Assembly: GCA_002399735.1 (NCBI GenBank)
Contig: DHEF01000002.1
Span: 95,886 to 159,885 of the forward strand
DNA: 64,000 nucleotides
Direction: 5' to 3'
Origin: Chitinophagaceae bacterium UBA4857
Lineage (GTDB): Bacteria > Bacteroidota > Bacteroidia > Chitinophagales > Chitinophagaceae
Of the stretch, positions 35,418 through 43,978 are shown one piece after another (within the stretch, counting starts at the first letter, position 1; the number at the start of each line of letters is the position of its first letter). The notes beneath the pieces were generated by a model. It did no database searches and had not been told where the DNA came from. It saw only the letters and a program-made list of their open reading frames with translations. The position numbers were made by a program, and so were the translations under genes.

Positions 35418-35690
35418 TTTTGCAAGTATTCAATTATTAAAACATCTTAGCTGAGTGCATCCAATAGCTATAAAACATAATCCGATATGTAGAGCAATTA
35501 TTGCCGAATTATTTAATTTTTAAGGGTTTTAAAAATTATAATACAGGAAAAACATGGTTTAAAAGTAGGATTTTTCCTGTATGTGGTTGTTTAATACTAA
35601 TCTAATTTAGTAATCTACTCCAACTCCTTATTTAAGCATAGTATTACAACGTATCCCTACTAACTAACCATTAAACTTTTACTGCCCAAC
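35418..35690 (+). promoter_or_regulatory. shared promoter/leader module, copy 3 (split by ~190 bases)
   Basis: TTTTG at 35418 and CATCTTAG at 35443-35450 (palindrome altered to CTTAGCTGAG). The leader then breaks off and resumes at ~35646 with ACAACGTATCCCTACTAACT and AACCATTAAAC. The intervening ~190 bases hold a perfect 12-bp inverted repeat ATACAGGAAAAA (35541) / TTTTTCCTGTAT (35571). 35690-35937 is A+T-rich without further features. Confidence 0.6.
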
Positions 35691-35937
35691 TTAAATTCCC
35701 GCAACAAAGTATAATGACCTGTGTATAAGTCTTATGAACGTTTTTTTTCGCTTATTTACAGCTATGTAAGTCATTATTAATTGTTTAAGATACTAGTTGG
35801 GTACATCTATGAATTAGTGGAAATTATTTTGAACGCCCTACTGTTAACAGGTTTGGAACAGTAATGAAAACTCATGAATTTATAATTTAACACTAAAATT
35901 AAATTTCATATTTTTTAAAACCTAAAGCTTAAATTTT

Positions 35938-37650
35938 ATGGCAACCTTTCAGGATATTTGGACTGAGATTCTTAAAAAAGAAGGAACTCAGAATGTAGAT
36001 ATTTTAGCGTCAATTTCAGAAGATGGGATAAACCATTATTTACAGGAACATCATAAAAATGATAGTAGAGTTTATCAGAGAGAAATAAAAAAGATATTTA
36101 ACACTCAAACTGATTCAAGAGAGTTTAAAGTAAAAATTGAAATTAGTTCACCTATACAGCTTCAATTTCCCCCTTATAAGAATACTACAATTTCTGGTGA
36201 ATATATAAATAAGAACAAATGGTATCAATTAGAGTCAAATCATGAAGGACCTGAATTGGCCGCTTTAAAAGATGATTCAAATAAAATCCAGGTTTATTGT
36301 GAACAAATTAATATCACGCTGACTTGGCCAAAACTTAATGGTTCAGGTAATTGGGAGTTTAAACTTAAACCAATTAAGGTTTTCGCCGAAGCATTTGCGA
36401 TTCTAAATAATAATCAAGATGGTTACTATGTTACGCTTATCCCAACTATCGTAAAAGTTGATATTGCTAAACCAGCTCTTTTAATATCAGGTATTTCAAA
36501 ACAATTGAAAATTGTAAATAAAGCAGAACTAAAATTGCTTGACGAGTGTCAAGAAAAATTTACTGATTTAATCGTAATTGCAATGAATATAGTTGCAACT
36601 GAACAAACACCGAAACTAGTTAGAAATATACGAATCCCTACTCCTGTTATTAAGGATAGACCAATTTTGCCTGCAATACTTAAAGTATCTGAAAACTGTT
36701 TGACTGTTGGAGCTGGTATAGATAAAGCTAAAACAGAAAGTAGTTTAAATGTTCTTATGAATCAGCAAATGAATCATCTGAAATCTAGGATGGAGCAGGA
36801 CATAGAAAAAGCTGGCGGCATTTTCAAAATGGTTTCTAAAAATAAAGATATTCCAAATAATTTTGGGGACTTAGAATTAAAATCACAGAAAGAAATAGAC
36901 CAATATTTTGTTTTAACTAAACAATACATAGAAACGATAAAAAGTGGCTTAGGAATTCCCCAAAAAATTAAGTCAAATAATTCTAAAAGAGCAGGAAAAA
37001 GTGTGAAAGCTGTTAAAGATGCTTATGCGATAGGAATAAATGAATACTTTTTTGACAATATAATAAGTTCTGTTATCCCAGCACCAAAACACGATTGCAC
37101 TGGATGGTTGGACCTTGCGGCAGTAAGAGGCAGAGCTTGCTACTGGGTGAAGTTTTTTAATCCTGATGTAAGCATAAACTCTGATGCAAGTTTAACTGGT
37201 GCAGTTAATGTTGATATAGGCGGGGCCTTGGAAGCCTGTATAAGAAAATTTTGGGACTGTTCATGGCGTTGGCAATGTGGAAGTCTTACGTTGGCAATTA
37301 AGGGTAGACCAAATATAACGATTGCACTAAGAAAATCGAATGGGGTTAGTGTTTATGCTGCACTTGGAGGAAATTTATACTTTGATACCAATTTACCTTT
37401 CCCTTTCAATAAAGTAATTGCGGCTTTAAGTTCAATTATGTTTAATGCGATTATGGGCTTTATTAATATTCTACTTTCTCTTCTATCTTTTTACGTAATA
37501 TATCCAGAATTAACTATTCCTGCACAACGAACTAAACTTAAATTGAGAAATTTTGATTCATTCTACTATTTAAGACCGGTTGTAACTGGAAATGGTGCAT
37601 CAAAGAATAAATTTATTGGATTTAAAGGAGGACTTATTGCAGAACCATAA
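35938..37650 (+). CDS. 570-aa beta-rich protein, possible lipid-binding (TULIP-like) fold
   Basis: Not recognised with certainty. The N-terminal third has long amphipathic strands (KVKIEISSPIQLQFPPY, NITLTWPKLNGSGNWEFKL, VTLIPTIVKVDIAKPALLIS). A central Lys-rich helical part includes MNQQMNHLKSRMEQDIEKAG. The C-terminal third is beta-rich with four Cys (CIRKFWDCSWRWQC) and a hydrophobic stretch (FNAIMGFINILLSLLSFYVI). The alternating pattern and hydrophobic helices recall tubular lipid-binding (BPI/P47-like) proteins, a weak structural guess. There is no signal peptide. The four-TM protein starts 13 bases downstream and both begin MATF, so they probably work together. Confidence 0.55.
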   Translation: MATFQDIWTEILKKEGTQNVDILASISEDGINHYLQEHHKNDSRVYQREIKKIFNTQTDSREFKVKIEISSPIQLQFPPYKNTTISGEYINKNKWYQLESNHEGPELAALKDDSNKIQVYCEQINITLTWPKLNGSGNWEFKLKPIKVFAEAFAILNNNQDGYYVTLIPTIVKVDIAKPALLISGISKQLKIVNKAELKLLDECQEKFTDLIVIAMNIVATEQTPKLVRNIRIPTPVIKDRPILPAILKVSENCLTVGAGIDKAKTESSLNVLMNQQMNHLKSRMEQDIEKAGGIFKMVSKNKDIPNNFGDLELKSQKEIDQYFVLTKQYIETIKSGLGIPQKIKSNNSKRAGKSVKAVKDAYAIGINEYFFDNIISSVIPAPKHDCTGWLDLAAVRGRACYWVKFFNPDVSINSDASLTGAVNVDIGGALEACIRKFWDCSWRWQCGSLTLAIKGRPNITIALRKSNGVSVYAALGGNLYFDTNLPFPFNKVIAALSSIMFNAIMGFINILLSLLSFYVIYPELTIPAQRTKLKLRNFDSFYYLRPVVTGNGASKNKFIGFKGGLIAEP

Positions 37651-37663
37651 AATATTATAAAAT

Positions 37664-38134
37664 ATGGCAACTTTTAGACCAGCCGTAAATGAAGATGACG
37701 GCTATGTACAAAAAATTATCAAGTATATCCCCGCTGAAATCGTTGCAGGCTATACCGCTTTAGTTGGGTATTTGAGTGTTGATATCAACACTCAAATACC
37801 TTCTAATTATAAAACTTATTATCTGATTCTTTTAGTAACTCTTATTATTATTACCCCTATTTGGACATTTTTTGGCGTGATAGATAATAAACCTGACGAA
37901 ACAAACAAGAGAAGGGCATATTTTCACGGTGGAATTGCTTTTTTTGCTTTTATTATTTGGGTATATGCCCTTGGAAATCCGATTTTAAAAGCAATTCTAT
38001 GTAATTGTGAAGGAGCAGCACCATGTAAAGAATGCTCAGCTTACAGTACAGTTTTGGGTTCAATAATTTTAGTTTTGTTTACAATATTGACACCCCTTAT
38101 AGAAAGAATCATACTTGGCACTCGATTACCATAA
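37664..38134 (+). CDS. small four-helix membrane protein
   Basis: 156 residues. The N-terminal soluble part ends in YVQKIIKYIPAEIVAGYTAL, a recurring motif (KYIPAEiVA) seen at the first helix of small membrane proteins of unknown role. TM helices near residues 25-45, 52-75, 88-108 and 125-148. CNCEGAAPCKEC holds four Cys in the loop before the last helix. Downstream partner of the 570-aa protein in a two-gene cassette. Could be the membrane effector or anchor; inferred only. Confidence 0.65.
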   Translation: MATFRPAVNEDDGYVQKIIKYIPAEIVAGYTALVGYLSVDINTQIPSNYKTYYLILLVTLIIITPIWTFFGVIDNKPDETNKRRAYFHGGIAFFAFIIWVYALGNPILKAILCNCEGAAPCKECSAYSTVLGSIILVLFTILTPLIERIILGTRLP

Positions 38135-38544
38135 AAGAGATTCCGTATATAACTTCCACCAATAACTAAGCTTTCGTTACGTCCATAGGACGACCAATGT
38201 AAGTCTTGTTGAACGGAACCTACAGTAACCGCACTTGGCTTACGGGGTATTAATTTTTAAATGTGAGGATTGAAGCAGCCTTTGATCGACTGCTTTTAAA
38301 AATAGCGTTGGCCATTGGAATATAGTCAGTTTTTTTAATTGTTTTTCTGTTCAGGCTCACAGATTCCCTTATCCTTACAACTTAATCTATAGTACCAGTT
38401 TGTTTTTCCTTTAAATATTTTTTGGCGGCTCTGTTCCCTTTTGTTTGTAGAGTTCTAAAATAATAATAAGGTTATGCTTAGTTTGCAACAAAGGATTGCT
38501 GTATAAAAAGACTGTATAAAAAGACTGTATAAATACTTTACAAT
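38135..38544. other. intercassette region without gene
   Basis: Contains a CGTCC-ATA-GGACG mini-hairpin near 38190 and GAAGCAG...CTGCTTTT at 38272-38297, a weak terminator. GGTTATGCTTAGTTTGCAAC at ~38470 is related to hairpin 35358. A 13-base unit ACTGTATAAAAAG is repeated in tandem at 38500-38535, just before module copy 4. Confidence 0.55.
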
Positions 38545-38760
38545 TTTGCAAATATTAAGTATTTAAAATATCTTAGCTAAGTACAGCCACCAGCTGCACA
38601 ACGTAACCCCATTAACGAACCACTAAATTAAACTGCTTACAAATTGCTGCTTAGTCGTGTACACTACTTCAATTAAAAGGTGTATAATCATAACGACAAT
38701 ACAATAAATATTAATATTTATCAGGGTCAGTTAAAGAATTATCTGCACTATCCTTCAATA
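38545..38760 (+). promoter_or_regulatory. shared promoter/leader module, copy 4
   Basis: TTTG 38545-38548 and TATCTTAG 38569-38576, 20 bases apart, with the intact palindrome CTTAGCTAAG. Next come AGCTGCACAACGTAACCCCA and TTAACGAACCACTAAATTAA. After ~38650 it diverges from the other copies. Confidence 0.78.
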
Positions 38761-38762
38761 TT

Positions 38763-39470
38763 ATGAAACTATTCAAAACGATAAGAGAAAAAGTTCTAGA
38801 CAACTGGAATACTGAGCTTAGTAGAAAACGTGAACATGGAAGTCTTTCTGATAACTATTCCGGTAGTAATCTTTGTTGTTGGCAAAACGAGTGTTTATCC
38901 ATTAAAAAACATTGTAGCTTTATATGCAGTTTTGGTGACTCGTTAGACAATATTTCAGATTTACTACGTGACAAAAGATTTGATGAGTTGACGAATGGAG
39001 AAGGAAAGGTATTGTTTAGATTTTATACCCGAGTTTTATTAATAGTTTCTAAAATAATAGAGGATATTGTAACCCTTGATAAAAACCTTAAAGATTTTAA
39101 AGGAAAAAAAGAAGCTACAGCTCACCTAGAAGCTGACTATTTTAATGAGGGCGAATTGAAAGCTATTTCAGCATTTATTAATTCTGTTTGTAAACATAAA
39201 ACGGAAAGGAATAATCTCCATGTTCACAATCACCATCTAAAAACAGAATTTGAAGATTTTGATGACAATGAACATCAAAACCAAATTCGATTAAATCACC
39301 AAGATTGGGCAACTATTAATAATAACACAACTATATTAATGCCGAGGTTATCTTATTTTATCTATATAATAATAAGGCTTGATAAAAAATTTGATGCCTT
39401 ACTTAGGACAGAGCCTGGCTACAAAGAAAAATTGTATTTTTTATATGCAGACGAATGGAAAACCAGCTAA
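38763..39470 (+). CDS. hypothetical protein, possible HEPN-like domain
   Basis: 235 residues, mostly helical. Residues ~40-60 hold CCWQNECLSIKKHCSFICSF, five Cys that could bind metal. The C-terminal half has FINSVCKHKTERNNLHVHNH, where Arg-Asn followed at 4-5 residues by His fits the HEPN ribonuclease signature loosely, though in HEPN proteins the motif is usually near the domain end. FIYIIIRLDKKFDALL resembles the closing helix. Single-gene cassette behind module 4. An RNase-type effector is a low-confidence guess. Confidence 0.55.
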   Translation: MKLFKTIREKVLDNWNTELSRKREHGSLSDNYSGSNLCCWQNECLSIKKHCSFICSFGDSLDNISDLLRDKRFDELTNGEGKVLFRFYTRVLLIVSKIIEDIVTLDKNLKDFKGKKEATAHLEADYFNEGELKAISAFINSVCKHKTERNNLHVHNHHLKTEFEDFDDNEHQNQIRLNHQDWATINNNTTILMPRLSYFIYIIIRLDKKFDALLRTEPGYKEKLYFLYADEWKTS

Positions 39471-39681
39471 CATTGATTTTTATAATATCTAATCTAAGTT
39501 ATTTATAGAGCTCAAAAATAATAATAGGGTTATGCTTCGTTAGAAACAAAGATGCTTATCAAAGAAGTATTGAGCTAATAGTAAAGCGAAACTATAAAAT
39601 TGTATACATATTTTTAAAATGGAAAAAGTATTGCTTAATAGTAGTAATATGTTATTACAAATTCCTTAAAAGATACAAAAT

Positions 39682-40368
39682 ATGATAAAAGAAAATAAGA
39701 AGATACTAATCACAACCATTCCTTTCTTGCTTGCAATAGCTGGACAATTTAGTTCCATTCAACAGATTTTAGGCATAAATGGTTCTTATCAATTAGGTCT
39801 TTATTTTTTACTTATTGTTACAAGCATACCTTTAATTGTCTTACTCTATAATTTAGCTTATAAAAGATTAAGCCCATTTCCAAAGGATATTTCATACAAT
39901 AATTTCATGCAGCTACATTATGAGAAAGCAAAAGTGGTGGAAATAATTGCATCTGGTGCTGAGCAATTTAGAAATTTTCTTGAAACATTTTCTGAGTTAG
40001 TAGAGACCAATAGGGCTCTGGAAATTAAGCTTTATGTACGTAAGCGAAATAACTCAACAGTCCTTCGAGATAATATTAAACGATTATTAGATATTTCTGT
40101 AAAGTCAAAAATTCATGTTAGAATTTTTGAGTTAGAATGGAATGCGATGAATATATCAGCTATTATTATTGATAATAACTATGCAGCTCTTAACTTTTAT
40201 ATAATGAGCGGTGATCACGTTTATAGAACGTGGACCGAATACAAATATATTTGTAGAAATAATCTTCGTACAAACATTGAACTTTTTCGTTTGATAGATA
40301 GATGGAAGTCAGAAACTGCTATACAGTATACCGAAATCGATATTAATAAGTTTTTATATGCCAAATAA
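39682..40368 (+). CDS. membrane-anchored PLD-like (non-catalytic) protein
   Basis: 228 residues. Two TM helices at the start (ILITTIPFLLAIAGQF; LGLYFLLIVTSIPLIVLL) place the rest in the cytoplasm. Residues ~85-200 follow a PLD-like domain layout (VVEIIASGAEQFRNFLETFS, IKLYVRKRN, ISAIIIDNNYAALNFYIMSG, TWTEYKYICRNN) but lack the His-x-Lys pair, so phosphodiesterase activity is unlikely. The last 11 bases overlap the P-loop kinase gene. Preceded by A+T-rich sequence with only a weak relic of the shared module (GGTTATGCTT near 39530). Confidence 0.6.
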   Translation: MIKENKKILITTIPFLLAIAGQFSSIQQILGINGSYQLGLYFLLIVTSIPLIVLLYNLAYKRLSPFPKDISYNNFMQLHYEKAKVVEIIASGAEQFRNFLETFSELVETNRALEIKLYVRKRNNSTVLRDNIKRLLDISVKSKIHVRIFELEWNAMNISAIIIDNNYAALNFYIMSGDHVYRTWTEYKYICRNNLRTNIELFRLIDRWKSETAIQYTEIDINKFLYAK

Positions 40369-40921
40369 AATTATTATTTTATATGAAGGTCCAATAGCTG
40401 CAGGTAAAACAACTTCAATTTTGAAAACCCAATCAAATCATCCGGAATTTTCGGTTGTCGATTTCGATTTACTAAAAGAACGGACATTTAAACTTGGTGA
40501 TTGGAATATCTGGAACAAGCAAATGATTAAACATGGAAAAGATTGGAGACGAAAGGTGGCATATTCGGTTGGCCTATTTTGGATGCAAAAATTATGTATT
40601 TTAGAAATGCCCATTTTAGCTGAACTATGTTATACTTATGATGAAATTAATAAAATATATGAAATAGCACATGAGTATGATTATTTGATAATAAGAGTTT
40701 TGTTATATCCTAACCTGCAATTTTGCTTAGATGCTAATCAAGAAAGAGATTTAGAAAAAAAACATGTTGCCTATCTTGAAGAAAAAGTTAAAGAGACATA
40801 CGATTATTATAAAAAACTCAAGAATGAAGTAAAATATAATTATATAATCGATACAAGTGCTGATTCTGTTTTTAATCATATTGATTTTAAGGAATTATTA
40901 GACGCTAATGTACATTCTTAG
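40358..40921 (+). CDS. P-loop nucleoside/nucleotide kinase-like protein
   Basis: 187 residues. Walker A is IILYEGPIAAGKTTSIL at the N-terminus, then VVDFDLLKER, an Arg/Trp-rich helix (HGKDWRRKVAYSVGLFWMQK), LIIRVLLYPNLQFCLDANQE and RDLEKKH as a likely lid, and YNYIIDTSADSVFNHI at the end. This fits the deoxynucleoside-kinase/zeta-toxin-like P-loop family; the exact substrate cannot be read. It is translationally coupled to the membrane protein upstream, suggesting a two-part system that modifies nucleotides at the membrane (inference). Confidence 0.7.
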   Translation: MPNKIIILYEGPIAAGKTTSILKTQSNHPEFSVVDFDLLKERTFKLGDWNIWNKQMIKHGKDWRRKVAYSVGLFWMQKLCILEMPILAELCYTYDEINKIYEIAHEYDYLIIRVLLYPNLQFCLDANQERDLEKKHVAYLEEKVKETYDYYKKLKNEVKYNYIIDTSADSVFNHIDFKELLDANVHS

Positions 40922-41047
40922 TTGATCTATTAATAAAATTATCTTTCGTTTAGAGAGGTGTACAAAGTTTATATTTGGTAGAAGGCTTGTGGCTAATTTT
41001 GGGAAGAGCTTTAAAACGATAATAAGCTGGTATAAATACATTGCAAT

Positions 41048-41300
41048 TTTGCAAATATTAAATAATTAAAATATCTTAGCTAAGTACAGCCACCACCTGC
41101 ACAACGTAAACCTATTAACGAACCATTAAACTTAAACTGCTTGCAACTTACTACACTGTGGAACTCACTTTCATATCAAAAAATGTATTATCCCAACGAC
41201 AATACGAAAAGTATTACACTAAAACATTAATTATCAATATTAATTATTAACAGTAATTGACGTTTAGTAGTGTCAATATTTTGAGTTGGTGGCAATTATA
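41048..41300 (+). promoter_or_regulatory. shared promoter/leader module, copy 5
   Basis: TTTG 41048-41051 and TATCTTAG 41072-41079 (20-base spacing), CTTAGCTAAG palindrome, TGCACAACGTAAACCTATTA, ACGAACCATTAAACTTAAAC and ACGACAATACGAAAAGTATT at 41200. Closest to copy 2 over its whole length, ending in GAGTTGGTGG just before the gene. 40922-41047 has no gene. Confidence 0.8.
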
Positions 41301-41313
41301 AAGCGACACCCTA

Positions 41314-42024
41314 ATGACATTGAAACTTCTTATTTTTATAATTGTTGTATTAAGTTTTTCAAGTTGCTTAGTTGGTGACACAAAATGTTGCGAAAAAGTT
41401 GGGACGACAGAAATTTCAAAAGGAATTTATTTAGAACGTTACCGAACATTTTGTGCTGGCGTTTTTGGCGAGTTGACGGAATGCTATTTGACAGACACTT
41501 TGACTTTCAGAACCAAAATTGGCTCTTATGACGAACACGAAAGTTTCCAAGCTATTCAAAATGGTGAGACAATTGAAGCCTTCAATTTTCAAAGTAGCCT
41601 TTTAAATGACACAATTGAACGCAAAACGATTTCTCAGAAAGAGTTATTTCAAATACACCACAGTGACAAGAATTGTCTTGTAACAAAGCCACTATTTGGA
41701 ATTAATTCACTGCAGTGTGACACAGATTTTTATCCTGCAAGTTCTTACAAGACAGAGCAAGGAATTTATCACACAGAAATTCAATTCAAATGCGGAAACG
41801 ATTATAAAAATGCAATCTTTTATACGGACAGTTTAAATTTTTGCATTTTTGTTGGACTGTACGAACCAAGAAGTTTTGAAAACAATTATAGTTATAATAA
41901 AATTGGCTCAGATAGTTTTGAATTTTATAGAATTAACAACATCCGCAAGGTTGACACAGTAAAACGACAAACATTTGCTCTAAGCGACTTGAAGAAAAGT
42001 AAATTATTTAAAGTATGCAAGTAG
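41314..42024 (+). CDS. Cys-rich predicted lipoprotein of the island
   Basis: 236 residues. Signal peptide and lipobox VLSFSSC (Cys ~18). Nine or so further Cys (GDTKCCEKVG, RTFCAGVFGELTECYL, NCLVTK, LQCDTD, KCGND, NFCIF) suggest disulfides in an envelope protein. No family recognised. It is the only exported single protein in the array and stands between module 5 and attC-like site 4. Immunity or surface-exclusion roles are possible but not supported directly. Confidence 0.6.
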   Translation: MTLKLLIFIIVVLSFSSCLVGDTKCCEKVGTTEISKGIYLERYRTFCAGVFGELTECYLTDTLTFRTKIGSYDEHESFQAIQNGETIEAFNFQSSLLNDTIERKTISQKELFQIHHSDKNCLVTKPLFGINSLQCDTDFYPASSYKTEQGIYHTEIQFKCGNDYKNAIFYTDSLNFCIFVGLYEPRSFENNYSYNKIGSDSFEFYRINNIRKVDTVKRQTFALSDLKKSKLFKVCK

Positions 42025-42045
42025 TAAAACGGGAAATAACTGCCA

Positions 42046-42245
42046 CCAACATGTGGTTTGCTGCTATGCTGGCTGACGAATAAGTCCTCATCTTTTTTGT
42101 TCGCTATCAGCAGCGGTTCGGTCAGACGTAGTTCTATTAATCTTTAGTTCTTATCTTCAACATCAGTAATTTTATTGGGCTTCAGTTCCGGGCTGGACGT
42201 TATAAAATACCAGCACAGCAGCAAGCCCTGAACGTTGTGCGCAAT
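42046..42245 (+). other. attC-like site 4
   Basis: Left arm GGTTTGCTGCTATGCTGG (42055-42072) and right arm CCAGCACAGCAGCAAGCC (42210-42227) are inverted repeats with two mismatches. Outer boxes CACCAAC and GTTGTGC approximate the RYYYAAC/GTTRRRY consensus. GCTGACG lies inside the left arm and GGACGTTATAA inside the right. Confidence 0.62.
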
Positions 42246-42282
42246 GCTTTAACAACAGTCCGTCAAAAAACAACTGAACATT

Positions 42283-42656
42283 ATGGAAGAAAATTCTATT
42301 TTAGAAGAACAGATAGAAACGCTTGAAACAGAGGTTAAGAAATTCGCTGACGGACTTCCCTATTGGGCAAAATTTCTCGCAGAAAGAATATTGTCAGGGA
42401 ATGCTATTTGTGATAACGATATTGACACTTCACATTCTTATTTGCTTGAACATCTAAAACTTAGTGAAGAACCGAAAAGCCTGAAATTGAGATTAACTAC
42501 AATGCTGAAAATGCAGGGACTTATAAATCAGATTTACTTCTTACAAAACTTGAAAATGTTGAAGGTGTAAATGATTTAACTGAAAATCAAACAATAGAAT
42601 TTAGTCCAAATTTGACAATTATTTACGGTGCAAATGGCTCAGGAAGGCTTTATTAA
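42283..42656 (+). pseudogene. N-terminal fragment of a defence-type AAA ATPase, frameshifted and truncated
   Basis: Frame 1 encodes FADGLPYWAKFLAERILSGN and SHSYLLEHLKLSEEPK. Near 42470 the sense shifts one frame and continues PEIEINYNAENAGTYKSDLL, LTKLENVEGVNDLTENQTIE and FSPNLTIIYGANGSG, then breaks inside Walker A at ~42645 and stops. The layout (LP.W...A.R.L..G, then a short linker and IIYGxNGSGKS) is that of large AAA ATPases of anti-phage islands, normally 700 residues or more. Only the first ~110 codons survive, so the island ends here in a deletion junction. Confidence 0.75.
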
Positions 42657-42787
42657 AAAAGTCGGCACCGGGTAACCATGTAGTTACGATAATGCCTTTA
42701 TCCTTTACCTCACTTCGCAATGCTTCTGTAAAATAATTTTTATGATGACATTTAAAACTTGTTACGATGTTATAAAAAAAATAGGTT

Positions 42788-43822
42788 ATGGGTTATAAAA
42801 CGAATCTTTTCTCAACACTTGTATGTATGATGTTGCTAAGTTCCTGTTCTTGCAAAAAGGATAAACTAAAAGTTGAATTAGGCTCTAAGATAACAATGGT
42901 CAAAGCAACTGATGATAATAGCAGCTGGCAATTGTACATAGATGCGGCTGTAGAAGACAGGCCCGGCATATGGATAGATCTGAATAATAATAACCAGAAA
43001 GACCATGGGGAAGCTATCACCAAATTTGGGATGGAAAGCGGCGACCTGAATACCTTTGTGTTGGGTTCTTCAAAAAAAGTTGTTCTGTATGGAAACATAA
43101 CAAAACTGAATTGCAACACAAATGAATTAGTATCTTTGGATTGTTCAAATAACACTACATTAAAAGAATTAAACTGTGCTGTGAATAGGCTTAGTCATCT
43201 GAATGTCACGGGATTATCAATGTTGGAAATCTTAGATTGTGGTTTTAATGAATTAACGACACTGAATGTGTCTGGAAACGTAAAATTAAAAAGTCTTTCT
43301 TGCCTTTATAATAACTTGACGGCGTTATCCTTGTCGACAAATACCGCATTAATAACGCTGGAATGTATGTCAAACAAGTTATCAACGCTTGATCTGTCTA
43401 AAAATACCGCGTTAAGAACACTGAGTTGTTCTGATAATTTAATTACTGGTTTGGATGTGTCAAAGAATGTCTCTCTAACCTCTCTTCATTGTATGAAAAA
43501 TAAGCTGACAACATTAGACGTATCTAATAATTTGTCAATGACCAAGCTGGTTTGTGTAAACAATCTGCTAACAACCCTGGATTTATCAAACAATGCGGCT
43601 CTTACAGAAGTGGATATATGCAGGAACAGAATTGCTGGTGCAAATATGAAGGCGTTTATGCGTAATTTGCCATTACAATCCTCTGCAAGTAAAGGTAGGT
43701 TGACTTTATTAATGGCTCCTGACGGTAATAGTCGCCCTGAACCAGGGGATATAGCAGAAGCAAAAGCCAAAAATTGGGAACTTTACGAATTAAACAGTTC
43801 AGGAATAGAAAGTGAGATGTAA
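42788..43822 (+). CDS. leucine-rich-repeat lipoprotein
   Basis: 344 residues. Lipobox MLLSSC (Cys ~20). After ~90 residues there are about nine 21-residue repeats of the form L-x-x-L-x-C-x-x-N-x-L-x-x-L-D-[VL]-S-x-N-x-x-L (for example LSCSDNLITGLDVSKN and LVCVNNLLTTLDLSNN), ending in a capping segment. The sequence IWIDLNNNNQKDHGEAI before the repeats looks like a calcium-binding loop. Surface LRR lipoproteins mediate binding; the ligand is unknown. Higher G+C than the island next to it. It is probably not part of the array. Confidence 0.82.
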   Translation: MGYKTNLFSTLVCMMLLSSCSCKKDKLKVELGSKITMVKATDDNSSWQLYIDAAVEDRPGIWIDLNNNNQKDHGEAITKFGMESGDLNTFVLGSSKKVVLYGNITKLNCNTNELVSLDCSNNTTLKELNCAVNRLSHLNVTGLSMLEILDCGFNELTTLNVSGNVKLKSLSCLYNNLTALSLSTNTALITLECMSNKLSTLDLSKNTALRTLSCSDNLITGLDVSKNVSLTSLHCMKNKLTTLDVSNNLSMTKLVCVNNLLTTLDLSNNAALTEVDICRNRIAGANMKAFMRNLPLQSSASKGRLTLLMAPDGNSRPEPGDIAEAKAKNWELYELNSSGIESEM

Positions 43823-43978
43823 GTTCCATAGCAAAACTCTTTGTCTGTTTGATAGAAGGGGAATAACCTCACAGATAAAATCATGTGGAAGATCGCCTTT
43901 AACATCTTCTCTGCCAAGTTAAAATATTTCTACAGCTTACTAATACCTGATTTTTTTTGTTCATAGTAGAATCATTGT

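Noticed and set aside
26577..41300. Shared modules as retron msr/msd or group II intron pieces
   Set aside because: No reverse transcriptase is present, and the modules begin with a normal promoter and lead straight into coding genes.
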